Assembly: GCA_046724395.1 (NCBI GenBank) | Contig: JBKOWM010000077.1 | Span: 1-20,804 of the forward strand | From: DATAEU01 sp046724395 | Lineage (GTDB): Bacteria > Actinomycetota > UBA4738 > HRBIN12 | Direction: 5' to 3' | DNA length: 20,804 nucleotides | In this document: positions 6,311-13,540 of the stretch, in pieces | How positions within the stretch are numbered: position 1 is the stretch's first letter | Layout: the number at the start of each line of letters is the position of its first letter | The notes under the pieces: generated by a model | What the model saw: only the letters and a program-made list of their open reading frames with translations | The model's database searches: none | What the model was told of the DNA's origin: nothing | Position numbers and translations under genes: made by a program

Positions 6311-7978
6311 ATGTCTGAAGCACCCGGCTCTCCTCCCACCGCGACCGGGCAGGTGGGGCACCTCGCCCGACAGTCGGGGATCCTGGTCTTCTCCGGCCTA
6401 ATCGGGTACGTCGCGGCGCTCGCCCTCAGCGTCATGGTGGCCCGAAAGCTCGGGGCGGAGGAATTCGGGGCGTGGGTCGTCGCGTACTCCGTCGCCCAGA
6501 CGCTGGCCGCCCTCGGGCTCCTGGGCGCCGACTGGATCGTTCTCAGGCAGGGCTCCTACTACCACAGCGTCGGAGACCGAGCCCGGCTTCGCGGGACGAT
6601 CCACCTGGCCCTTCTCTTGACCTCGACGGTGTCCGTCCTGCTCGGGGCGGCCACGGTCGCCCTCGCACCCGTCATCGCACGGGTCTTCTTCAACTCGCCG
6701 TCGATGGTCCCGCTCCTGCGAGTGGCCGGGCTCATGGTCCCGGTGATGGCCCTCGGCCAGGTGATGCTCTTCGGCACCCAGGCCTTCAAGCAGATGCGAG
6801 ACGTCGCGGTGCTTCGGAACATCCTCGCCCCGCTTGCGCGACTGGCATTCATCGCCGTCGCCCTCGTGGTGGTCGGCTCCACGATCGCGGCGTTCGCGGC
6901 GCTGCTCCTCGCGGAGCTGGCGCTCTCGGTCGCGGCGACCGTCGCGCTGCACCGGCGGATCTCGCTCGTGGGCCCCACGGAACCGATCGAGCGCCGGGGC
7001 CTCATCCGGTTCGCGCTTCCCGTGTGGGGCAACCGGCTCAGCGAGGTATCGAGGACCCAGGTGTTCCCGTTGTTCCTCGGCTCCATGGCGTCGCTGGAGG
7101 CCTCGGGCGTGTTCGTCGCGGCAAGACGGATCGCTCAGATCCCGGGAGCAATCATCAACTCGATGAACCAGGTCTACGCGCCGATGGCCAGCGCCCTGTA
7201 CCTGCAGGGGAACCGAGAGCAGCTGCGAACGCTGTTCCGAAGCCTTGCCAAGTGGAGTTTCATGCTCGGCGTCCCGATCTTCCTCCTCCTGACGATCTTC
7301 CCCGCCGAGATCCTCTCGTTGTTCGGCCCGGAATTCCGTTCGGGGGCGCCCGCTCTGGTGGTGCTCGCCGTGGGGATCCTCTTCCAGTTCGGCACCGGCC
7401 CGGTCACGGTGACCCTCGTGGTGATCGGGCGTCCGCGTCTTGCGCTCATCGACTACCTGGCCGTGATCGCCACCGAGATCGGGCTCGCCCTCGTGCTGAT
7501 CCCGCCGTACGGCGTCGTCGGCGCGGCCATCGCCTCCACGGTCGGGAAGGCACTGAACAACGTGCTGCCGATGATCCAGGTGTATCGGGCCGAGGGGGTG
7601 CAGCCGTACGAGCGCAGCTGGTGGAAGCCCATCTGCGCCGGTCTCGCGGCGGCTCTGCTCGCCAGGATCGTGGCCAGCGTGACGACGTTCGGCGGCGTGC
7701 TCGAGCCGCTGATCGCCACGGCCGTGATCGCGGTCGTGTACGTGGGTTTACTGCTCCTGTTCGGCGTCAGCGAGGAGGATCGCGCCGCGATCCAGGCGCT
7801 CGTGCAACGCCGGGCTCGGCGGGCGCCGCTTCCGGAGGCGAGCGGCACGCAACACGCCGATGAGGAGACCGCGGGCGAACCGAGCCCCGAGGAGACCGCG
7901 GGCGAATCGAGCCAGGAGGAGACCGCAGGCGAACCGAGCCCGGAGGAGACGGCGGGCGAACCGAGCCCGCGTGGCTAG
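6311..7978 (+). CDS. Wzx-type polysaccharide flippase with repetitive acidic tail
   Basis: This 555-residue protein has about 12-14 hydrophobic helices and the typical opening of the MOP/Wzx family (ARQSGILVFSGLIGYVAALALS, then ARKLGAEEFG). It should flip lipid-linked glycan units across the inner membrane. After the last helix (about residue 490) a hydrophilic tail ends in four tandem nine-residue repeats of EETAGEPSP (518-553), an acidic cytosolic extension not expected for the family. No Shine-Dalgarno sequence precedes the ATG. The 112-base gap to the divergent sulfotransferase start holds only a short palindrome, TCCGGCCGGA near 6222-6231, and no convincing promoter. The stop overlaps the next gene's start. 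Confidence 0.92.
   Translation: MSEAPGSPPTATGQVGHLARQSGILVFSGLIGYVAALALSVMVARKLGAEEFGAWVVAYSVAQTLAALGLLGADWIVLRQGSYYHSVGDRARLRGTIHLALLLTSTVSVLLGAATVALAPVIARVFFNSPSMVPLLRVAGLMVPVMALGQVMLFGTQAFKQMRDVAVLRNILAPLARLAFIAVALVVVGSTIAAFAALLLAELALSVAATVALHRRISLVGPTEPIERRGLIRFALPVWGNRLSEVSRTQVFPLFLGSMASLEASGVFVAARRIAQIPGAIINSMNQVYAPMASALYLQGNREQLRTLFRSLAKWSFMLGVPIFLLLTIFPAEILSLFGPEFRSGAPALVVLAVGILFQFGTGPVTVTLVVIGRPRLALIDYLAVIATEIGLALVLIPPYGVVGAAIASTVGKALNNVLPMIQVYRAEGVQPYERSWWKPICAGLAAALLARIVASVTTFGGVLEPLIATAVIAVVYVGLLLLFGVSEEDRAAIQALVQRRARRAPLPEASGTQHADEETAGEPSPEETAGESSQEETAGEPSPEETAGEPSPRG
7862..7969 (+). repeat. Four 27-base tandem repeats at the flippase 3' end
   Basis: Four copies of a 27-base unit starting GAGGAGACCGCGGGCGAA, with only a few substitutions between copies. 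They encode EETAGEPSP, EETAGESSQ, EETAGEPSP and EETAGEPSP in the flippase frame. The frame of the next gene is open through the same repeats and would read Arg/Pro/Asn-rich. The unit is a multiple of three, so copy-number change would keep both frames intact. Each copy carries a Shine-Dalgarno-like GGAGGAG or GAGGAG word. Confidence 0.93.
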
Positions 7979-9092
7979 GCAAGCCGCCGACGTGCGGGAC
8001 CGCGTGGACTTCGACCTTCACGGGCTCGTCGGCATCAGGGTCGAGACCCTCTCTCCGCCCGACGTCGCGGCGGTGGAGCGTCAGCTCGGTCTCCCGCGAA
8101 CCACCCTCGCCCGCGAGCCGGACATCGTGATCCGTTTCGTTGCGCGCGCGCCGACGCGAGGGCGCCTCCGCTTCCTCGGGATGCCGGACGCCGCGTTCGA
8201 CGACGACGGATTCGTCGTTCTGCAGCCAGAGCGGGGAGGCGTGAGGCGGATCCGGATCCCGTTCGACGCGATCGGCGACCGCTTCGAGATCGAGTGCGAG
8301 TCCGGGGTCTCCCGCGTGCCTCTGCTGGTATCAATCCTGAACCTGACGGCGCTGAAGCACGGGATTCTCCCCCTGCACGCCGGAGCCTTCGTCCATCGCG
8401 GAGTCGGGGTCGTGGTGACGGGCTGGGCGAAGGGCGGGAAGACCGAGACGCTGCTCGGCTTCATGGAGCGAGGAGCGGACTACATCGGCGACGAGTGGGT
8501 GTACATGGAGCCGTCGTCGGGGCGGGTATACGGGCTCCCGGAGCCCATCCGAATATGGGACTGGCATCTCACGGATCTGCCGCAGTACCGAGCCGTGATC
8601 CCCGTCAAGGTGCGGGCACGATGGGCGGCGATGCGCGCCACGCTTCGGGCCTCCGGCCTCGTGTCGAGCCGAAGTTCCGCATCCGCCGGTTCGAAGCTCG
8701 TCTCTCAGCTCGAGCGGAGTCTGTTCGTGCGCCTTTCCCCCAGTCGGCTGTTTGGGCCGGAGCGGTGCATCGGCACCGGGTCCCTCGACAGGCTCGTCTT
8801 CGTGGTCTCGCGGGACGCCGCGGAGGTGGCCGTCGAGCAAGCAGACGGCCGGGAGATCGCCCGCCGCATGATTCAGTCGTTGCAGTACGAACGGCTACGG
8901 TTCCTTGCGTCGTACCTGAAGTTCCGGTTTGCCTTCCCCGATCGCGCGAGCGAGCTGATGGCGCGCGCCGAGGAGCTCGAAGAGCAACTGCTGCTGCAGG
9001 CGTTCTCGGCGACGCCCGCCGTCACGCTCTACCACCCGTTTCCCGCACCGATCCCGGCGATGGTGGACGCGCTCGCAACCGCCCTGGAATGA
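7971..9092 (+). CDS. HPr kinase/phosphorylase-like P-loop protein
   Basis: The 373-residue product has the layout of the HprK catalytic domain: LPLHAGAFV (134-141), a Walker A loop GWAKGGKT (151-158) and YIGDEWVYM (171-179) at the place of the HprK acidic Asp-Asp pair. HprK phosphorylates a serine on the PTS protein HPr. Relatives in glycan and peptide-modification loci act on other substrates, and no PTS gene is present here, so the target is unknown. The GTG start overlaps the flippase stop. Downstream GTGs at 7992 and 8004 are alternatives, and an ATG at 7860 would add a repetitive Arg-rich stretch that I consider spurious. Its stop is 18 bases from the convergent hydrolase gene. Confidence 0.78.
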   Translation: MARQAADVRDRVDFDLHGLVGIRVETLSPPDVAAVERQLGLPRTTLAREPDIVIRFVARAPTRGRLRFLGMPDAAFDDDGFVVLQPERGGVRRIRIPFDAIGDRFEIECESGVSRVPLLVSILNLTALKHGILPLHAGAFVHRGVGVVVTGWAKGGKTETLLGFMERGADYIGDEWVYMEPSSGRVYGLPEPIRIWDWHLTDLPQYRAVIPVKVRARWAAMRATLRASGLVSSRSSASAGSKLVSQLERSLFVRLSPSRLFGPERCIGTGSLDRLVFVVSRDAAEVAVEQADGREIARRMIQSLQYERLRFLASYLKFRFAFPDRASELMARAEELEEQLLLQAFSATPAVTLYHPFPAPIPAMVDALATALE

Positions 9093-9110
9093 CGGACCGA
9101 GTCGCCTCGT

Positions 9111-10667
9111 CTATTCGATGTACCCGAGGTCCCTCAGGTGTTCGGCGATGGCCTCCTGCTGGTCCTCGCTCACCTCGGCCCGCTCGGCGGCCTCCGCGGG
9201 TTCCACCGATGCTGCCGTGACGCGGGCAGGGGTCAAGGGGTCGATCTGTCTGCCGTCGAAGCTGTCGTACGACACGCCGAGCAGGGCGAGGATCGTGGGC
9301 GCGAGGTCGGCGATGTCCCGTTCCGGGAGCGAGCCCGAAGCGATGCCGGGACCGGAGGCCGCGATGATTCCGGCCCGCCGGTGGGCCCCGCTCGGCCACT
9401 CCGTCGAGCCGGTGAGCGCACCGGTGTGGGCGAACGTCCAAAGGTCTGTGGGCAACACGATGAGGTCGGGTGCGCGATCTGCCTGCTGACCGTGGTAGAT
9501 CTCGCGCGCGAACAGGACCTCTCCGACGGGCCGATCGCCCGTCTCGGGATCGCGAAACGCGAGCAGTGCCTCTCGCGCATCCATACGCACCCTCTCGTAG
9601 TCGCCCGGATCCACGACGCCGTACGCCTCGCGGCCCTTGAGATTGATCGAGAGTTGTCCGGCCGAGCCGGACTGGTAGACCAGCGTGTGCGACCAGTCGA
9701 ACGCCCCTGGCCGCGGGACGCCGCCCCTGATCGCTCGGCCGATCCGTGTCTTGACGAACCTTCGCAAGCTATCCGTCCGGCGAAGCGCTCGAGCCATCTG
9801 GCCCGTCCGGGTCGGCGCGGACAGCCCCAACGACGCGAGGATGCGGTCGAGGTTGGCCGCACGGTCGATCGGGCGGAATCCATGGTCGGAGAGCAGGATC
9901 ACAGTCGCATCGGGTCCCGCGACCTGGCCGAGACGCCCCAGCTGCCGATCGAGCAGCCGGAACACGCCCCGCAGTGCCTCCGCCAGCTCCGTCTCGTGCA
10001 GGCCGACATGCTTCGGGTGGGACGGCAGCAGATAGGCGCCGAGCGGATGTTGGAGTCGGTCAGGGGCGACGAAGACGCACACGGCAGCGCTCCAGTCTCC
10101 GTCCAGCAGCGCCTCGAACGACTCGCTTCGCTGCGCCACGATCCGCGCGGCCTCGTCGACGAGTTCGCGGGGGTCCTGGCGGAATCTCGTCCACTCCATG
10201 CCGTTCGTCGGAAACGGGGCGAGCCGTGAGAGCTCGGCCGCCCAGGCTTTCGGATAGATGAAGTCGGCGCCGGGGGGGATGGCCACCCCCGCGATCATCC
10301 GGCCGCGAACGGGGATAGGCGGGAACGTCACGGGAATGTTCGCGGCCCGGACCTCGTGCCCGGCCTGAGACAGGAGCTCCAGGAACGTCGGAGCCTTGAT
10401 CGAGCTAGAGGAGACCGGAACCCGATCACCCGGCCTGGCGACGTCGCGCTCCACGAAGTCGAACACGCCGTGGCGTCCTGGGTGGACCCCCGTCAGGAAC
10501 GTTGACCATGCCGCCCAGGAGTTGATCGGCACCGTCGATTGAAGAACTCCCCTCGTCCCCGAGGCAATCAGGTTGGCGAGGTTGGGCATCTCGCCCCGCT
10601 CGAGCATCGGGTCGAGGACGTCCCAATCCGCACCATCCCATCCGATGATGAGAACCCGCGCCGTCAT
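9111..10667 (-). CDS. Alkaline phosphatase superfamily hydrolase (phosphodiesterase/NPP-like)
   Basis: The 518-residue protein starts MTARVLIIGWDGADW and shows the metal ligands of the nucleotide pyrophosphatase/phosphodiesterase group: Asp11, Asp203 and His207 in DRLQH, Asp261-His262 in SDHGF, and a late His in FAHTG. The nucleophile segment is NSWAAWSTFLTG. By spacing to the Gly, Ser50 falls where NPP enzymes carry Thr. It should cleave a phosphate mono- or diester or a related phospho- or phosphonate ester. No signal peptide is visible from this start, so it may be cytoplasmic. GGGGAGG precedes the ATG. An ATG at 10736 would add 23 Arg-rich residues. It is convergent with the HprK-like gene and divergent from the kinase gene. 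Confidence 0.85.
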   Translation of the reverse strand: MTARVLIIGWDGADWDVLDPMLERGEMPNLANLIASGTRGVLQSTVPINSWAAWSTFLTGVHPGRHGVFDFVERDVARPGDRVPVSSSSIKAPTFLELLSQAGHEVRAANIPVTFPPIPVRGRMIAGVAIPPGADFIYPKAWAAELSRLAPFPTNGMEWTRFRQDPRELVDEAARIVAQRSESFEALLDGDWSAAVCVFVAPDRLQHPLGAYLLPSHPKHVGLHETELAEALRGVFRLLDRQLGRLGQVAGPDATVILLSDHGFRPIDRAANLDRILASLGLSAPTRTGQMARALRRTDSLRRFVKTRIGRAIRGGVPRPGAFDWSHTLVYQSGSAGQLSINLKGREAYGVVDPGDYERVRMDAREALLAFRDPETGDRPVGEVLFAREIYHGQQADRAPDLIVLPTDLWTFAHTGALTGSTEWPSGAHRRAGIIAASGPGIASGSLPERDIADLAPTILALLGVSYDSFDGRQIDPLTPARVTAASVEPAEAAERAEVSEDQQEAIAEHLRDLGYIE

Positions 10668-10749
10668 CGGCCTCCCCAGACGTCGTCGTCCAACGCAGCA
10701 CGTTCGGCGGTGCTGGCGGGCCACCAGCCCGCTCATCGTTCCCCGCGCC

Positions 10750-10763
10750 GGTTCGGACGAACC
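10750..10763. promoter_or_regulatory. Inverted repeat in a divergent intergenic region
   Basis: GGTTCG-GA-CGAACC lies between the divergent hydrolase and kinase genes, whose 246-base gap (10668-10913) must hold promoters for both. It resembles a dimeric regulator site, but I know no regulator for it. The same gap has a hairpin-like GCGGGC-N5-GCCCGC at 10716-10732 and a minus-strand TAGGAT (10803-10808) that could be a -10 box for the hydrolase. Confidence 0.35.
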
Positions 10764-10822
10764 TCGCAGGCGCGTCGAGATCCGTAAGAGCGGCGGGGGC
10801 CGATCCTACCCTCGGATCTTTG

Positions 10823-10834
10823 CGATGATCATCG
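10823..10834. promoter_or_regulatory. 12-base perfect palindrome in a divergent intergenic region
   Basis: CGATGATCATCG is a perfect palindrome about 80 bases before the kinase start and 156 bases before the hydrolase start. Its place between divergent genes makes it a candidate operator. No matching promoter boxes are obvious on the plus strand. Confidence 0.35.
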
Positions 10835-10913
10835 TCCTCACGGTGCCGGCATGCGTCCTCGGCGGTATCCGCGGGAACTGTCATGAGACGTGACCCGAGA
10901 CAGGGGAGGACGA

Positions 10914-11672
10914 ATGCCAGTGACGTCGACGACAGCAGTCGGACGCGGCGTCGCTCGCGAGGGCGGGCGGGGGTCTCCACGCGGGATCACCGTCGCGTTG
11001 CTCGGTGCCGACGGGGCGGGAAAGTCCTCGCTGCTTCGAGACCTTCCACGCATGCTGCCCATGAGCACGTCCACGCTCTATATGGGCGTGAACCTCGAGG
11101 CCAGCGCCGTGATGCTCCCGACCACTCGACTCGTTCTCGCCCTCAAGAGGATGCGCGGGCGTCGTCCGCGAATGCACGCCGGCCCGCCGACCGAGTCTTC
11201 GGCCACCCCGGAGGGGCCAGCAAAGCGGACGGCCGACGCATTGAAGTCGGGCCTTCGGATCACGAACTGGATCGCCGAGGAGTGGTTCCGGCAGGCCATT
11301 GTGTGGTGGCGGCAGCGGCGCTACGACGTCGTGCTGTTGGATCGGCACTTCATCGCCGACTACTACGCCTACGACGTGCTCGCCCCCGGCAGCAGCGTCG
11401 GCCGTCGCCTTCACGGCTACCTCCTCCGCCGCTTCTACCCTCGGCCGACCCTCGCGATCTGCCTCGATGCGCCGCCCGAGGTCCTGCGCGAACGGGCGGG
11501 CGAGGGATCGCTCGAGTACCTGACGAAGAGACGTGGCGAGTATCTCCAGCTGGGTGACGTCTTCCCGCACTTCCACGTGGTCGATACCGTCCGCCCTCGA
11601 GAAGAGGTTCGCTCGGAGGTGGCCGGCTTGATCACGGATTTCCACCGCAGGCACCCGGGTAACAGGACGTGA
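10914..11672 (+). CDS. Thymidylate-kinase-like P-loop kinase
   Basis: This 252-residue protein has a Walker A loop GADGAGKS (31-38) and LLDRHFIADYY, with the DRH motif at 143-145, the pattern of thymidylate kinase and related small-molecule kinases. A lid-like segment rich in Arg follows (EVLRERAGEGS). It is longer and more divergent than housekeeping Tmk, so a sugar, lipid or small organic acid could be the phosphate acceptor rather than dTMP. GGGGAGGA lies three bases before the ATG; an upstream in-frame GTG at 10890 lacks such a site. It opens the long plus-strand gene run. Its TGA is followed within a few bases by the dehydrogenase start, suggesting translational coupling. Confidence 0.82.
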   Translation: MPVTSTTAVGRGVAREGGRGSPRGITVALLGADGAGKSSLLRDLPRMLPMSTSTLYMGVNLEASAVMLPTTRLVLALKRMRGRRPRMHAGPPTESSATPEGPAKRTADALKSGLRITNWIAEEWFRQAIVWWRQRRYDVVLLDRHFIADYYAYDVLAPGSSVGRRLHGYLLRRFYPRPTLAICLDAPPEVLRERAGEGSLEYLTKRRGEYLQLGDVFPHFHVVDTVRPREEVRSEVAGLITDFHRRHPGNRT

Positions 11673-11674
11673 CC

Positions 11675-12631
11675 ATGAACGTGCTGCTCGCAAGCCGGAT
11701 CGACTCCGATGCAATCGAGGAACTGAGCCGCCGCCACCGCGTGGACCGCGCCTTCTCCGCCGAGCCGGAGGAGCTCCGGGCGCTTTTGCCGGACGCCGAG
11801 GTGGTCGTGTTCCGCAGCGGGATCGGCCTGTCGCCGCCCGTCCTCGACGTGGCCTCCAAGATGCGGCTCGCGGTGCGTGCAGGCTCGGGCCTGGACAACG
11901 TCGACATGGATCTCCTCCGGAAGCGGGAGATCCGACTCGTGCGGATTCCCGGCCCGGGGGCTCGCGCCGTCGCCGAGCTGACGTTCGCCCTCCTGCTCAG
12001 CGTGACGCGTAACGTTTCGCTCGCCGATCGGCTCCTGAGGGACGGCCGGTGGTCGAAGCACGAGCTGGCCGGCCCGCTGTTGAAGGGCAAGACGCTCGGG
12101 GTCATCGGGCTCGGCAACATCGGTACTCAGGTCGGTCTCCTCGGCGTGGCGTGGGGGATGCGCGTGTGCGGGTGCGTGGAGCACCCGACATCGGATCGAG
12201 CGGGGCGGTTCGAGGAGGTTGGCATCTCGCTGCTCGATTGCGACGCCGTCCTCGGCGAGGCCGACTTCGTCACGATCCACGTCCCCCTCAAGGAGTCCAC
12301 GCGGCACATGATCGATGCGGGCGCGCTCGCCCGAATGAAGCCCGGCGCGTTCCTCCTGAACGCCGCCCGTGGTGGTGTCGTCGAGGAGGGTTCCCTCTAC
12401 GCCGCGCTGACCGACGGCCGGGTCGAGGGTGCCGCTCTCGACGTCCACGAGAAGGAGGGCGAGGGAACGCCGCCGCTGGCCGAACTTCCCAACGTCGTCC
12501 TCACGCCGCACATCGGGGCCATGGCGCGCGACGCCCAGCGTGAGATCGGGCGGCGGGTCGTCGCCCTCATCGATGCGTTCGGCGAGGGCCGGCTGGAACG
12601 GGAGGCGGGGCGGGACGAGCTCGTGGTGTGA
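11675..12631 (+). CDS. D-2-hydroxyacid dehydrogenase (SerA-like)
   Basis: The 318-residue NAD(P)-dependent enzyme has the family fold: a split substrate domain, the dinucleotide loop GLGNIG (145-150) and the catalytic triad of Arg232 in NAARGG, a Glu in the DVHEKE segment and His279 in TPHIGA. It interconverts a 2-oxoacid and a D-2-hydroxyacid. By resemblance it could be called 3-phosphoglycerate dehydrogenase, but it lacks the C-terminal ACT domain and no serine-pathway gene is nearby. The next gene is PepM-like, so phosphonopyruvate, a 2-oxoacid, is a plausible substrate. AGGA lies about seven bases before the ATG. A GTG at 11669 overlapping the previous stop is the alternative start. Confidence 0.9.
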   Translation: MNVLLASRIDSDAIEELSRRHRVDRAFSAEPEELRALLPDAEVVVFRSGIGLSPPVLDVASKMRLAVRAGSGLDNVDMDLLRKREIRLVRIPGPGARAVAELTFALLLSVTRNVSLADRLLRDGRWSKHELAGPLLKGKTLGVIGLGNIGTQVGLLGVAWGMRVCGCVEHPTSDRAGRFEEVGISLLDCDAVLGEADFVTIHVPLKESTRHMIDAGALARMKPGAFLLNAARGGVVEEGSLYAALTDGRVEGAALDVHEKEGEGTPPLAELPNVVLTPHIGAMARDAQREIGRRVVALIDAFGEGRLEREAGRDELVV

Positions 12632-12646
12632 GGGGAAGGGGGCGCG

Positions 12647-13534
12647 ATGAACTCCGCCGAGGCGAAGCGGGTCGGGCTTCGTGAGGGTCTGAAGGCATCG
12701 ACGCCGGTCATCGCCGTTGGAGCGCACGATGCCTTGTCGGCACGGTTGATCGAGCTCGCAGGTTTCGACGCGGTCTGGGTAAGCGGCTTCGGCGTTTCAT
12801 CGATGGCGTACTGCATGCCGGACCTCAACCTGCTGACGATGAGCGAGGTGCTCGCCGCGGCGGTTCGCATCGACGCGGCGACGAAGCTCCCGGTCGTGGT
12901 GGACTGCGACAACGGGTACGGCGGGCTGCCGAACGTCGTCCGGACGGTCCGGGAGTTCGAGCGCGCCGGTATCGCCGCGATCTGCGTCGAGGACAACACG
13001 TTTCCTAAGCGCAACAGCCTGTATGCGGGAAGAACCAGGCGCGAGCTGATCCCGCCGTCGGAGCAGGCGCGGCGGATCCGCGCAGCCAAGCGGGCGCAGG
13101 AGACGGAGGACTTCTTCTTCATCGCTCGGATCGAGGCGCTGGTGGCCGGCTACGGGGTCGACGACGCGCGCGCCCGTGCGGAGGCGTATGTCGAGGCCGG
13201 CGCCGACGCGCTCCTCATCCATTCCCGGGACAAGACGCTCTCCGACGTCGAGGCCTTCCTCGAGTCCTGGGAGGGCGTGCGCGAGGTCCCGCTCGTCGCG
13301 GTCCCCACGCTGTTTCCGACGTTCACCGCCGAAGAGCTGTACGACAAGGGCTTCCGGATGACGATCTTCGCCAACCACCCGATGCGCGCCGCGATCTCGG
13401 GGATGGAGCAGGCCCTCGAGGTTCTCCGAGCGTCGCGTCGGGCCGACTCGGTGGAGCCGATGATCGTCTCCGTCGATCACGTCTTTGGCCTCGTCGAGAC
13501 GCGGGAAGCCATCGAGCTCGACGAGAGCACCTGA
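12647..13534 (+). CDS. pepM: Phosphoenolpyruvate mutase-like enzyme
   Basis: The 295-residue protein belongs to the isocitrate lyase/PEP mutase superfamily and matches PEP mutase closely at the active site: WVSG (44-47), Asp59, DCDNG with Asp86 and Asp88, the gating segment at 115-124, Arg161, His192 and ANHPMRA (242-248). PEP mutase rearranges phosphoenolpyruvate to phosphonopyruvate, the entry to almost all C-P compounds. The hallmark EDKxxxxxNS reads EDNTFPKRNS here. The second Lys (Lys121), Asn123 and Ser124 are kept, but the first Lys is Asn117. Asn123 argues against phosphonopyruvate hydrolase, which has Thr there. Lyases for methylisocitrate or dimethylmalate are less likely because they have a KKCGH-type loop. 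A purine-rich GGGGAAGGGGG precedes the ATG. Confidence 0.85.
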   Translation: MNSAEAKRVGLREGLKASTPVIAVGAHDALSARLIELAGFDAVWVSGFGVSSMAYCMPDLNLLTMSEVLAAAVRIDAATKLPVVVDCDNGYGGLPNVVRTVREFERAGIAAICVEDNTFPKRNSLYAGRTRRELIPPSEQARRIRAAKRAQETEDFFFIARIEALVAGYGVDDARARAEAYVEAGADALLIHSRDKTLSDVEAFLESWEGVREVPLVAVPTLFPTFTAEELYDKGFRMTIFANHPMRAAISGMEQALEVLRASRRADSVEPMIVSVDHVFGLVETREAIELDEST

Positions 13535-13540
13535 GCAAAC

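Noticed and set aside
7860..7970. N-terminal extension of the HprK-like protein through the 27-base repeats
   Set aside because: The extension is only the repeat array read in a second frame (Arg/Pro/Asn-rich) and its ATG has no ribosome site at proper spacing.
10914..11672. Housekeeping thymidylate kinase tmk
   Set aside because: The P-loop and DRH motif fit, but length and the region after Walker A diverge, and two similar domains occur in the same operon.
11675..12631. Housekeeping 3-phosphoglycerate dehydrogenase of serine synthesis
   Set aside because: It is too short for the ACT-domain form, has no serine-pathway neighbours and is embedded between a kinase and pepM; it is not formally excluded.
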